Shown here: piece by piece, positions 20,847-29,593 of the stretch | Position numbering within the stretch: the first letter of the stretch is position 1 | Layout of the letters: each line of letters begins with the position of its first letter | DNA from: an uncultured Bacilli bacterium | GTDB taxonomy: Bacteria > Bacillota_I > Bacilli_A > RF39 > UBA660 | DNA length: 30,867 bases | Direction of reading: 5' to 3' | Assembly: GCA_947625715.1 (NCBI GenBank) | Contig: CANQPR010000003.1 | Location: 1 to 30,867 of the forward strand | The notes under the pieces: generated by a model | Told to the model about the DNA's origin: nothing | What the model saw: the letters and a program-made list of their open reading frames with translations, nothing else | Databases searched by the model: none | Program-made: the position numbers and the translations under genes

Positions 20847-22875
20847 TCGTTATTACCTCATCAAAATTAACATCAAGTTGTTTATGAGAAATATATATGA
20901 GAGTTTTATTTTCTAGGTATTTAAAAATGTCTTTTAAAATGCTTATTTCTAAAGGTTTATCTACTTCACTTAAACATTCGTCTAATAAATATATACTAGC
21001 TTGATTTAATAAAGCTCTCGCTAAAATAATTCTTTGTCGTTCGCCTCCTGATAAATTATTTTCATCTTTAGTAATTATTTCTTGATAACGAGCAACTTTT
21101 TTATTAACAATTTCTTCAATATGACAAATATCACATACTTCTTTTAATAACTCATCATCAATATTTCTACCAAAGACAATATTTTCTTCTATCGTTGCAT
21201 TCATTAATTCTTCTTTTTGACTTAAATAAGTAATATTTTTTCTTATTGTTCCTAAAGAATAATCTTTCAAATTTTTACCGCATATTTTAATGGTACCTTC
21301 ATAGTTATCTAGTTGTTTTTGTAAGATTTTACATATGGTACTTTTACCACTTCCACTTTTGCCATTTAATAAAACATGTTTACCTTTACCGATTTTAAAA
21401 CTTACATTATCAATTACTAAAGCATATTTATCATAAGAATATTTTAAGTCTTTACAATAAATCACCCCATTATTAAATTTAGATGTCATATCCAGTTTTT
21501 CGATTTCTAAAGCACTAAATTCACTAATTTTTGAGAAGATAGATTTTAGATAATAAATATTGGGAATAAGATTAATAATTTTTTCAATAGGTTCAAAGAA
21601 GAATGTTAAGATACTTTGGAAAAAGATAAAATCATAAATAGTTAGTTTTTGTTTTAAGACTAAATATAAAGCAAAAGTTCCACTTACAAAATTAGTTGTT
21701 TCAAATATGATTTTTTTCCAAAAATTTTGTTTTCGTAATTTTTGTTTAAAATAATATGCATTTTGTAAATATTTACTTTGACTATATTCTAATTTTTCTA
21801 ATATATAATCAGTTTGATTTAAATATTTCATACTTTTAAATAAATCAAGATTTTCATTGATTGAATTGTTCCATATTTCTTCATTTATTAATTGATTATT
21901 AATTCTTTGATATAGTTTAGAGCCAAATATAATACCCATAACTAAATAAAACAGACTACCAACTAATAAAATTAAAGTTATTTGATAATTAAGGAAAAAT
22001 AAAAGCCCTAAAGAGATTATAAAAAATAATAAATCAATAAAAATGCTTGTAAATATTTCTAAAAAACCGTTTTCAATTTGCTTAGCTTCTCTAATTCTTG
22101 CTAATAACTCACCTTTGGTATGATTTTGATATTGAGTAATAGGTAGTTTAAATAAATGACTTAAGAAGGTATTTAAAAAGGTTGCTTCAATGTTTTTTTG
22201 TAAAATATTAGTAATATTATCTTTTAAATTGGTACAAAAAATTTTTAAGATGGCTATTAATGCAAATAATAAAATATAAAATAAAAATTGATTTTCTTTA
22301 TAATATTTTATATTTACTAAGCCTAATTTAAAGTAAAAAGAAAATAAAATGGAAAAACAAGAAATTAAAGCACTGATTATTATTAATGAATAAGTTAGGG
22401 TTTGATATTTTTTTAATAAATTAATTAAGGATATAATAACATGTTTTTCTTTAGGCAATTTAGGAATCTGACTTTTTGGAATGGCAAATAAAATAACACC
22501 CGTCCATACTTTTAAAAACTCTGTTTTTTCCATACTTATTTTTCCTTTTGCCGGGTCCATTAATTGAACTTTATTTTTGGTAATTTTTAAAATAACCACA
22601 AAATGATAACAATTATTTTTCAATTTTAAATGCGCAATAGCAGGTAATATTAAATTATCATTTAAAACTTTATTCTTGTATTCTTTACCATAAGATTTAA
22701 AAGCGTATCTTTTTAAAGTTTCAATTAAATGGTAGGCCGTTGTTCCTTTTTTACTAACACAGGCATCAATTCTTAATTTTTCTAAAGGTACATAACCTTT
22801 GTAATACAAAATAATGGATTGTAAACAACATATTCCACAATCTTTATTATCACGTTGTTTAACGACGATGTTCAT
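20839..22875 (-). CDS. Peptidase-containing ABC transporter (PCAT) for bacteriocin processing and export
   Basis: 678 residues. The N-terminal C39 peptidase (1-140) has the catalytic Cys13 in DNKDCGICC, His91 in NNCYHFVVI and Asp107 in LMDPAKG; it cuts leader peptides after double Gly. An ABC membrane domain follows (about 155-430, six segments), then the nucleotide-binding domain with Walker A NGKSGSGKST, Q-loop YLSQKEE, signature LSGGERQRIILARALL, Walker B IYLLDECLSEVD and an H-loop ISHKQ. It is the first gene of the operon with the accessory protein and the two GG-leader peptides, which are its probable substrates. AGAAGGGAG precedes the ATG. Confidence 0.96.
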   Translation of the reverse strand: MNIVVKQRDNKDCGICCLQSIILYYKGYVPLEKLRIDACVSKKGTTAYHLIETLKRYAFKSYGKEYKNKVLNDNLILPAIAHLKLKNNCYHFVVILKITKNKVQLMDPAKGKISMEKTEFLKVWTGVILFAIPKSQIPKLPKEKHVIISLINLLKKYQTLTYSLIIISALISCFSILFSFYFKLGLVNIKYYKENQFLFYILLFALIAILKIFCTNLKDNITNILQKNIEATFLNTFLSHLFKLPITQYQNHTKGELLARIREAKQIENGFLEIFTSIFIDLLFFIISLGLLFFLNYQITLILLVGSLFYLVMGIIFGSKLYQRINNQLINEEIWNNSINENLDLFKSMKYLNQTDYILEKLEYSQSKYLQNAYYFKQKLRKQNFWKKIIFETTNFVSGTFALYLVLKQKLTIYDFIFFQSILTFFFEPIEKIINLIPNIYYLKSIFSKISEFSALEIEKLDMTSKFNNGVIYCKDLKYSYDKYALVIDNVSFKIGKGKHVLLNGKSGSGKSTICKILQKQLDNYEGTIKICGKNLKDYSLGTIRKNITYLSQKEELMNATIEENIVFGRNIDDELLKEVCDICHIEEIVNKKVARYQEIITKDENNLSGGERQRIILARALLNQASIYLLDECLSEVDKPLEISILKDIFKYLENKTLIYISHKQLDVNFDEVITIE

Positions 22876-22941
22876 TTTTTTTCTCCCTTCTTTCTTTTAT
22901 TATTTCTTAAATATTGTCTTTTTCCTTTTTTTGGACATAAT

Positions 22942-22970
22942 TTGACAAAGTTTACTCTTAAAAGTATAAT
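22942..22970 (+). promoter_or_regulatory. Perfect consensus sigma-A promoter
   Basis: TTGACA (22942-22947), 17-nt spacer, TATAAT (22965-22970). It drives the 150-aa membrane protein gene, with a start about 20 bp downstream. Confidence 0.9.
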
Positions 22971-22999
22971 TAAATTAATTAAGGAAAGGAGTGGCGATT

Positions 23000-23452
23000 G
23001 TGGATTCCTTCGAAACTATTGATGGATTATTAAATAATAGTAATTTTTCAACATTTATCACTACTTATTTAACAATTATTTTAGTTATAATGCTTATTAT
23101 TTGTATAATTCAAATAGTTGCAATGTGGAAGTTGTTTAAAAAAGCTAATGAAGCTGGTTGGAAATCAATTGTTCCTATTTATAATTTAATGACTTATTAT
23201 AAAATAGCTAATGTATCACCTTATCTTGCTATTGTATATTTACTGTTAATTGGTGTAGCATCTGCATTAAATCCAACAATATCTTTAATTGCTTTAGTAT
23301 TAACAATGGTTATTAATATATATCAAAGTTATAAGTTAGCTAAAGCATTTAATAAAGGTATTGGTTATACAATTGGTTTATTATTTTTAAATTCCATTTT
23401 TATATTAATATTAGCTTTTGGTAACAGTGAATATGTAGGAAATAATGAATAA
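23000..23452 (+). CDS. Four-helix membrane protein, DUF5684-like
   Basis: 150 residues with about four membrane segments (about 20-45, 70-88, 90-108 and 122-140). The motif MWKLFKKANEAGWKSIVPIYNLMTYYKIA resembles the DUF5684 family, whose role is unknown. The GTG at 23000 is used because AAGGAG ends 8 nt upstream; a GTG at 22991 overlaps that site. It has a perfect consensus promoter and is divergent from the bacteriocin operon, so it could be the missing immunity protein, but similar proteins also occur without bacteriocins. It ends at a bidirectional terminator. Confidence 0.8.
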   Translation: MDSFETIDGLLNNSNFSTFITTYLTIILVIMLIICIIQIVAMWKLFKKANEAGWKSIVPIYNLMTYYKIANVSPYLAIVYLLLIGVASALNPTISLIALVLTMVINIYQSYKLAKAFNKGIGYTIGLLFLNSIFILILAFGNSEYVGNNE

Positions 23453-23463
23453 CCATTAAACCA

Positions 23464-23498
23464 AAAAAAGAATTTCCATTTTAAAGAAATTCTTTTTT
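23464..23498. terminator. Bidirectional terminator
   Basis: AAAAAAGAATTTC (23464-23476), 9-nt loop, GAAATTCTTTTTT (23486-23498), between two convergent genes. Confidence 0.9.
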
Positions 23499-24279
23499 AT
23501 TTACTTACTTTTTTCTTTCGATGCTTTTTTTTCTTTTTTGATTTTTCTTTTAAAGCAATTTTTTTCATTAAATCAAATTCTTTCTGATTTAATTTTTTTA
23601 AATTAGGGAATGCTTTTAATAAACGATTGGGATATTTTTTAATACCTTTGATACTTGCTAATCTTTTTGATAACATTTGTTCTAATAAACCAGGTATTTT
23701 AGATAATTTTTCATTTTTTAATTTTTCAACAATTATAAGGCGATTTCTAAGGGAATACGCGACTAAACAAGAATAAATAACATCAATTAAAAAGATTATA
23801 AAAATCATAAGGGCAGTAATGTATAAAACACTATCTTTGATTTGAATTAAAAAATCTCTTATCCAAGGGCCTAAAAAATAAATAATTATTATTGAACCAA
23901 TACCAAATAAAAGACTGTTTACTAAACAAATTCTTCCTTGTAAATTATATTTTTGATTACTATAGTCCCACCATTTATTGTGAAATATTTTTTCTAAACC
24001 CCAGCTTGTTAAATATTCTATTGACGTAGTGATTATTAACCCTAAAAAAAAGACTAAAAAAGGATTTTGTTTAAAAGGAGCTAGTAAAAAAAGTAAGGCT
24101 AAGGCCCCTACTCCATAAATGGGGATGACAGGACCACATAAAAAACCGCGATTAGTTAATTTATGTTCAGCAATAAAACAAGTTATCATTTCAACAATAT
24201 AACCTAAAACACAGAAAATAAAAAATTCCATAAATAATAACACTAATTGGTACATCATCCACCAACTTTCAAAACACAT
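23497..24279 (-). CDS. PF06541-type membrane protein (putative ABC transporter CmpB-like)
   Basis: 260 residues with about six membrane segments and a very basic tail (KEKSKKKKKHRKKKVSK). Family blocks are NRGFLCGPVIPIYGVGA and IEYLTSWGLEKIFHNKWWDYSNQKYNLQGRICL, typical of PF06541. The function is unknown despite the ABC name. The ATG at 24279 has no ribosome site; GGTGG just before two Met codons near 24255-24258 suggests a start there (MMYQLVLLF), eight residues shorter. A TGGTATACT extended -10 lies only 4 nt before the upstream ATG, which also favours the inner start. Confidence 0.8.
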   Translation of the reverse strand: MCFESWWMMYQLVLLFMEFFIFCVLGYIVEMITCFIAEHKLTNRGFLCGPVIPIYGVGALALLFLLAPFKQNPFLVFFLGLIITTSIEYLTSWGLEKIFHNKWWDYSNQKYNLQGRICLVNSLLFGIGSIIIIYFLGPWIRDFLIQIKDSVLYITALMIFIIFLIDVIYSCLVAYSLRNRLIIVEKLKNEKLSKIPGLLEQMLSKRLASIKGIKKYPNRLLKAFPNLKKLNQKEFDLMKKIALKEKSKKKKKHRKKKVSK

Positions 24280-24362
24280 TATTAGTATACCATAAATTAT
24301 AATATTTATTGTAATATTTTTTCGATTGCAGAATATAGTATACTAAACGATGGAGGCAAAAA

Positions 24363-24860
24363 ATGATTAATAAACAAAGTTTATGGTTTGTAACATTATT
24401 TAGTTTAATTTTAATATTAAGTATTTATTATATAACAATGTCTGATAGTAATTTACAAAATATCTTAGGTAATAGTACAGTTAATAATGAATATGTTAAT
24501 GCAGAGGTAAATGAAAGCTCGGCTTTAGTAGCCTTAAGGGTTGCAGAAGATGAAGAAGTCTTAAAGCAAATGGAAGATTATCAATCTATTCTCTTAGATA
24601 GCTCTAAAACTAGCCAAGAAAAAAGTGATGCTTATAATTCTTTAATGTCTTTAAATACTAAAAAAGGTAAAGAACAAGAAATGGAAGAAAAAATTAAAAG
24701 TGAATTTCAATTAGATAGTTTTGTTAAAATTAAAGATGACACGATTAGCATTGTCATTTCTAGTAATGAACATAATAGTAATTTAGCTAATAATATAATT
24801 AGAACCATCCAAAAAATGTGTGATAAAAAAATGTATATTACTGTAAAATTTCAAGCATAA
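24363..24860 (+). CDS. spoIIIAH: Stage III sporulation protein AH (SpoIIIAH)-like
   Basis: 165 residues: membrane anchor MINKQSLWFVTLFSLILILSIYYI, strongly like SpoIIIAH, then a linker and a C-terminal domain (about 70-165; ALVALRVAEDEEVLKQMEDYQSIL..., DSFVKIKDDTISIVI...) with the ring-building fold. SpoIIIAH of the mother cell pairs with forespore SpoIIQ to form the feeding channel. Normally it is the last gene of the spoIIIAA-AH operon; here it stands alone next to gerE, with no other spoIIIA gene in the window. GGAGGC precedes the ATG. Confidence 0.85.
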   Translation: MINKQSLWFVTLFSLILILSIYYITMSDSNLQNILGNSTVNNEYVNAEVNESSALVALRVAEDEEVLKQMEDYQSILLDSSKTSQEKSDAYNSLMSLNTKKGKEQEMEEKIKSEFQLDSFVKIKDDTISIVISSNEHNSNLANNIIRTIQKMCDKKMYITVKFQA

Positions 24861-24864
24861 TTAC

Positions 24865-24891
24865 ACCATATTTTAAATCATTCATAAAATA
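24865..24891 (+). promoter_or_regulatory. Candidate sigma-K/E-type promoter of gerE
   Basis: AC (24865-24866), 16-nt spacer, CATAAAATA (24883-24891), fitting the mother-cell sigma-K consensus AC-N16/17-CATAnnnTA. gerE is a sigma-K gene in B. subtilis. A CCATAG/CTATGG hairpin (24892-24910) follows at the start of the message. Confidence 0.5.
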
Positions 24892-24925
24892 CCATAGGAT
24901 ACTTCTATGGAAAGGATGATTTTAG

Positions 24926-25132
24926 GTGTTTAAGGGGATATTAACAAATCGGGAGCATGAGGTTTTTGCATTACTTATTGAAAATAAGACAACAAAAGAA
25001 ATTGCTAGTATTTTAAATATTAGTGAAAAAACGGTTCGCAATCATATATCTAATGCGATGCAAAAATTAGGTGTGAAAGGAAGAGCCAGTGCTGTAATAG
25101 AACTTATTCGATTAGGAGAATTATCCATCTAA
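24926..25132 (+). CDS. gerE: Late sporulation transcription regulator GerE
   Basis: 68 residues, a stand-alone LuxR-type DNA-binding domain. The core TKEIASILNISEKTVRNHIS-NAMQKLGVKGR-ASAVIELIRLGEL is nearly the same as B. subtilis GerE (74 aa), so the call is firm. GerE works with sigma-K in the mother cell to turn coat genes on and off. The start is GTG at 24926, with AAAGGA 9 nt upstream; no ATG fits. It follows spoIIIAH by 65 bp, which hold a sigma-K-like promoter and a short hairpin. It ends at a bidirectional terminator. Confidence 0.96.
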   Translation: MFKGILTNREHEVFALLIENKTTKEIASILNISEKTVRNHISNAMQKLGVKGRASAVIELIRLGELSI

Positions 25133-25163
25133 AAAAGTTATCGCCCTAAAGTGATAACTTTTT
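25131..25163. terminator. Bidirectional terminator
   Basis: AAAAAGTTATC and GATAACTTTTT around a 10-nt loop, between gerE and the convergent Hpt-receiver gene. Confidence 0.88.
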
Positions 25164-25920
25164 AATTAATACTTTTTTTATTTTCGTAAAATTGTTTTAC
25201 TTCCACAAAAACCCGTTTTAAGTTTTCTTCTGTAAATGGTTTGTTTAAAACATCCAATATTGGATAACTAAAGGCTTTTTCAATAGTTTGTTTTGTATCA
25301 TCACCTGTAATGATAACAATCGGAACGCGGTCAATTAGTAAATGTTCTTTTAAATAACTTAATACTTCAAAGCCATTTGAACCAGGCATATTTAAATCTA
25401 AAAAGACTACATAAATATTATTGTTTGCTAAATATTCTAAGGCTTCATTGCCATTTAAGGCTTTTAAAACATTAAATTCATCTTTTAAACTATTTTCAAT
25501 ATAATTTAAAATTATTGGTGAATCATCAACCGCTAAAATGTTTTTTTTGACACCTTGATTAATATTAAAATATTGATTTAATAAAGTAATAATTTTCATA
25601 ACCGTTTGTTGTAGGTTCTGAAAATTATTATTTATAAATTCACTGTTATTTTCTTTACCAGCTAATTCATGTTCATAAAAAACATTTGCTTCATTCATAA
25701 ACCCAAAATATTTTGATTCACTTTTCATGCTATGGGCTAAAATACCATAGTTGTTGTAATCATAATTGTTTTTGTAACTTTCAAGTTCTTTTAATTTCTG
25801 CGTTAATGAATTATGATAATCTTTTAAATTTTCGTTATAAGCTTCTATATCATTACCCCATATTTCTAAAGCTTGTTTAACAAAGACACCATTTTGTTCT
25901 AAAAATTCTTGATTTTTCAT
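25162..25920 (-). CDS. Hpt-receiver (REC) signalling protein
   Basis: 252 residues. The N-terminal histidine phosphotransfer domain (about 10-120) has AHSMKSESKYFG with His63; the C-terminal receiver (about 126-245) has ILAVDDSP, phospho-acceptor Asp175 in VVFLDLNMPGSNG, the TGDD switch and Lys in LNKPF. No DNA-binding or enzymatic output domain, so it likely relays phosphate or acts by protein contact. It follows the hybrid kinase gene by 3 bp and is its probable partner. Confidence 0.92.
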   Translation of the reverse strand: MKNQEFLEQNGVFVKQALEIWGNDIEAYNENLKDYHNSLTQKLKELESYKNNYDYNNYGILAHSMKSESKYFGFMNEANVFYEHELAGKENNSEFINNNFQNLQQTVMKIITLLNQYFNINQGVKKNILAVDDSPIILNYIENSLKDEFNVLKALNGNEALEYLANNNIYVVFLDLNMPGSNGFEVLSYLKEHLLIDRVPIVIITGDDTKQTIEKAFSYPILDVLNKPFTEENLKRVFVEVKQFYENKKSIN

Positions 25921-25923
25921 TTT

Positions 25924-27744
25924 TTAATCCCTCCCTAAATATTTTTGAACAATTTTATCTAACATTTCTCTATCAATTGGTTTAGATAAATAACTATCAA
26001 AACCGGCATTTAAGTATTTTTCTTCCGTACCCTCAATTGCATCAGCAGTAAGGGCAATAACAGGTGTATTAAATTTTTTATCTTCTTTTAATTCATTTAA
26101 TGTTTCAACACCATTTTTCTTAGGCATCATAATATCCATAAAGATTATATCATATTTAGTCTTTTTTACTTTTTCAATGGCTTCTATTCCACTTAAGCAA
26201 GTATCAATAGTAAAATTATAATCTTTCATTAAATGAGTTGCCACTTTTAAGTTAATGGCACTATCATCAACAATTAAAACTTTTTTGCCAGGATAAGATC
26301 TCGCTATTTCCTTTTTGATTGTAGTCTCTTCTTTTGGCACTTCCATTTGAATTATTTCTTGATTTAGGTAAACTCTAAAAATGGAGCCTACTTGATATTT
26401 ACTATAAACAGTTATTTTGCCACCCATCATTTCCGTTAAACTTTTGGTAATGGCAAGCCCTAAACCTGTTCCTTCAATAGTTGTATTACGATCTTCATCT
26501 ATACGTTCAAATTTTTTAAATAAGTTTTCAATATTTTTGGTTTTTATTCCTCTTCCTGTATCTTTTACAGATATATATAATAAACAACGATTATTTTCAT
26601 TAACACAAGTTGTATGAAAAATAATTTCTCCTTTATCAGTATATTTTGCAGCATTGGTTAAAATATTTAAAACAATTTGTTTTAATTTGCTGACATCACC
26701 TTTTAAAATTCCTGGTAAGTCTTCTGAAAAATACATTTTAAATTCAATTGGTTTTTCTTTAATTCGTGGCATAATTAATTTACCTAATGATTCTAATACT
26801 TCTCTTGGATTATATTCTTTTTCAATAATCTCTATTTTATTAGCTTCTATTTTAGATATATCTAAAATACCATTTACTATTTCTAGAAGATTTTGGGATG
26901 CTTCTACAATATCTTTAGCATAATCTTTAACTGTTTGGGAAGCATTTTCATTATCCATTAAACATTCACTAAAACCAACAATTGCATTTAAAGGAGTTCT
27001 AATTTCATGAGACATATTTGATAAGAATTCAGTTTTAGCTCGATTAGCTTTATCAGCTTGATCTCTTGCCATGTTTAATTCTTTAATCATTTTAACATCA
27101 GGATTTTCAATAGTAAAATACATAATAATAACAATCATGGCTAATAAATAATTTATTAAATATAATTCTGGTAAAAAGGCTTGAATAATTGTATTGAATA
27201 TTAAAGCTACTACTAAGATATATATGGGCCGCAACTTCTTTTTTTGAATTACTTTACGGTTTTTTATAGCTAAGTAAATGGAAGACATTAAAAAGAAAAT
27301 AGCAAAAAAATACGTGAAAATAACTGATAGACCATTAGGGACAATAATATTATTTACAAGACTATATTTAATAGGACTAATAAATATTAATAGCCCAATG
27401 ACAAAAAATGAGATGTAATAAATTTTCTTAGTTTTTTCTAATTTATTTTTATTATTAACACTGATGGCTCTGATATAAAATGAGAAAATCATTCCCCAAA
27501 CAACTAAATAAAAGAAAACAATTTTACAAATGAAGATATAAAAGAAATTATTATAATCACAACCATTTAAATATAGTATGGATGAGATAACATCGAAACA
27601 AGTACCAATTAAAGTTGTAATTATTAAATATTTGTAGGTATCAGTTTCTAAAGTTTTAATTCTTTCTTTAGAGAAAAAGTCAGTTAATATAATGACAATG
27701 ACTGCTAAGGCAGAGATAGAAAAATATATGCCCAAAGAAAACAT
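25924..27744 (-). CDS. Hybrid sensor histidine kinase
   Basis: 606 residues. Seven membrane segments (within 1-212) form the sensor, with no large outside domain. A coiled linker leads to the HisKA domain (FLSNMSHEIRTPLNAI, His246), the ATPase domain (N-box NILTNAAKYTD, G1 DTGRGI, G2 GTGLGLAI) and a receiver (about 487-603; VDDS, Asp537 in IIFMDIMMPKKNG, Lys588). With the adjacent Hpt-REC protein it makes a complete His-Asp-His-Asp relay. The ATG at 27744 touches the AAGGAG site; a TTG at 27735 has better spacing. Signal and target are unknown; a part in sporulation phosphorelay is possible given the neighbours. Confidence 0.95.
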   Translation of the reverse strand: MFSLGIYFSISALAVIVIILTDFFSKERIKTLETDTYKYLIITTLIGTCFDVISSILYLNGCDYNNFFYIFICKIVFFYLVVWGMIFSFYIRAISVNNKNKLEKTKKIYYISFFVIGLLIFISPIKYSLVNNIIVPNGLSVIFTYFFAIFFLMSSIYLAIKNRKVIQKKKLRPIYILVVALIFNTIIQAFLPELYLINYLLAMIVIIMYFTIENPDVKMIKELNMARDQADKANRAKTEFLSNMSHEIRTPLNAIVGFSECLMDNENASQTVKDYAKDIVEASQNLLEIVNGILDISKIEANKIEIIEKEYNPREVLESLGKLIMPRIKEKPIEFKMYFSEDLPGILKGDVSKLKQIVLNILTNAAKYTDKGEIIFHTTCVNENNRCLLYISVKDTGRGIKTKNIENLFKKFERIDEDRNTTIEGTGLGLAITKSLTEMMGGKITVYSKYQVGSIFRVYLNQEIIQMEVPKEETTIKKEIARSYPGKKVLIVDDSAINLKVATHLMKDYNFTIDTCLSGIEAIEKVKKTKYDIIFMDIMMPKKNGVETLNELKEDKKFNTPVIALTADAIEGTEEKYLNAGFDSYLSKPIDREMLDKIVQKYLGRD

Positions 27745-27791
27745 CTCCTTACTATAATAATTTTATCATAGATATCCATTTGTTTCAAATC

Positions 27792-27815
27792 AAAAAAAGT
27801 AGACTTAAAGCCTAC
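27792..27815 (-). terminator. Terminator of the acyl-CoA synthetase-like gene
   Basis: Minus strand GTAGGC-TTTAA-GTCTAC (one G-U pair) followed by seven T. Confidence 0.8.
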
Positions 27816-27817
27816 AA

Positions 27818-29446
27818 TTATATTTTTCTAGTTAAAGTTTGCGATTCATTTTTAGATTTTATTTTATTTTGATAATCCATTTCAATTTTTTGAATATCAA
27901 TTTTGGCATTTGCCGTTCTTTTTAATGGTTCATCAGTATAAGTAATATCATATGGTAAGGCACTTTCCCCTACATGTGTTATTATTACTTGTTCAATTTG
28001 TTGCTTTAATTGTTCAAAATCGATAAGCATACTTTGAAGGCTTAGATGATATATTGGTAAATATTGAAGTTTAGAATCAGGAATTTTGGTTACAACAGCT
28101 TCTTTAATATTAGGAATTTCTAATAATAATTTTTCAATCTGTTCAGGATAGATATTATCAATACCACATACAAAATTTCGTTTGGTTCGACCAATATATT
28201 CTAATTCTTGATTGTTTTTACCTGTTTTTCTTACAACATCACCAGTTATGTACCATTTTTTGTTATTATCATCATACCAAAAGGCTTTTTTGGTTTCTTC
28301 TTCATTGTTTAAGTATCCTTCTAACATTTGCGGACCACTTAAAAGTAAGGAACCTACTTTGCCATCTTCTACTTCTTTGAAATTTTTATCAACAACTAAA
28401 ACATCTGTATAAGGAATAGGATAGCCAATTGTCCCTTTGGTGTTTCGATTGCCAAAATTAACACTTACGGGAGCCCAAAATTCTGTCATTCCTAAAACAT
28501 CACCAATAGTTGTTTTACTACCACCTTTTTTTAAAGCTTCGTTAGCTAATTCTTTTTCGTGAGGTTTATAGTATTCTCCACCACTAGTAGCTTGGATAAT
28601 TTGTTTTAAATCGCCTTCTTTTAAATGAGGATTATAAGCTAGAGAATTCCAATGAATTGGTCCGCCAGTGACAGCATGAGCATGTGTTCTTTTTATTTCA
28701 TCTAAGAAATTTTGAGGCATAAAATTGGTTGATAAAGCATAATTTAAATTATTAGCAAGTGAGTAATGAAGTGTTATCCGTCCAAAACACATATGGCCAA
28801 AAGGAATATTTCCTAGTTGAGTCATTCCTGGTTTAGCAACAAAAACATGGTCAAGAGCTTGAGCAACACAATTGATGCCATTACCTTTTAACATTGCCCC
28901 TTTACGGTGACCAGTACTTCCACCTGTAAAAATTATATCTGTTACTTTTTCAGGGTCGTAGGCATTTATTAAATCTTCTTTATCATTAACTTTTAATAAT
29001 TCATTGTCATTAATAGGATTAATTATTTGTGAGATGTTAAAAGAATTGGTAAGAGGATTATCCGTTATAATACGATTAGGTGCCACCTCTAAAATATCTT
29101 TATGCATTCTTGTTTCATTATTATAAGGATTTAAGCCTATTATTTGACACCCTATTTTTTGTAAAGCATATAGCATATATACTCCATTTTCACTATTAAT
29201 TAGACTTATGCCAATTTTTTCTTCTTTTCTTATTCCTTTTTCATAATATAAATATTTAGCATATTTATCTACTTTTTCATGAAATTCTTCGTATGTTATT
29301 TTTTTATTATCGACAGTAGTTAAAGCCGTATAATTCATATAATTTTTATTACGTTCTTTTAAAAATTCAATAGGATTACAATCAGGTAAAGTTTCAGTAT
29401 ATTGTTTACCATCAACATAATCTATAAATGTAACTTTTTTTCCCAT
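27818..29446 (-). CDS. AMP-forming acyl-CoA synthetase-like enzyme (ANL superfamily)
   Basis: 542 residues with the ANL motifs in order: IIFTGGSTGHRKGAML (phosphate loop), a mid block with GNIPFGHMCFGRIT, GMTEFW, GPQMLEGYLNN, WYITGDVVR (A7, the Asp that binds ribose), GRTKRNFV (hinge) and the C-terminal RTANAKID with the catalytic Lys. It should adenylate a carboxylic acid and pass it to CoA or a carrier. The substrate is not evident. Single-gene unit between its own promoter and terminator; AGGAGGG precedes the ATG. Confidence 0.9.
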   Translation of the reverse strand: MGKKVTFIDYVDGKQYTETLPDCNPIEFLKERNKNYMNYTALTTVDNKKITYEEFHEKVDKYAKYLYYEKGIRKEEKIGISLINSENGVYMLYALQKIGCQIIGLNPYNNETRMHKDILEVAPNRIITDNPLTNSFNISQIINPINDNELLKVNDKEDLINAYDPEKVTDIIFTGGSTGHRKGAMLKGNGINCVAQALDHVFVAKPGMTQLGNIPFGHMCFGRITLHYSLANNLNYALSTNFMPQNFLDEIKRTHAHAVTGGPIHWNSLAYNPHLKEGDLKQIIQATSGGEYYKPHEKELANEALKKGGSKTTIGDVLGMTEFWAPVSVNFGNRNTKGTIGYPIPYTDVLVVDKNFKEVEDGKVGSLLLSGPQMLEGYLNNEEETKKAFWYDDNNKKWYITGDVVRKTGKNNQELEYIGRTKRNFVCGIDNIYPEQIEKLLLEIPNIKEAVVTKIPDSKLQYLPIYHLSLQSMLIDFEQLKQQIEQVIITHVGESALPYDITYTDEPLKRTANAKIDIQKIEMDYQNKIKSKNESQTLTRKI

Positions 29447-29477
29447 ATATCATACCCTCCTAATGTTACTTTATTTA

Positions 29478-29505
29478 AGTATAACGCTTTTAGATTATTT
29501 AGCAA
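29478..29505 (-). promoter_or_regulatory. Probable promoter of the acyl-CoA synthetase-like gene
   Basis: TTGCTA (29505-29500), 16-nt spacer, TATACT (29483-29478), about 30 bp before the start codon. Confidence 0.6.
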
Positions 29506-29593
29506 TTGATGTTTACACTTTTTTTACTTTTAATTCCCATTTTTTTAAGTTCTTTATTCTTATTTTCAACATAAATTTTATTAGGTGATATAT

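Noticed and set aside
24892..24910. CCATAG/CTATGG hairpin as terminator of spoIIIAH
   Set aside because: The stem is only 6 bp and no T run follows; it leads straight into the gerE ribosome site.
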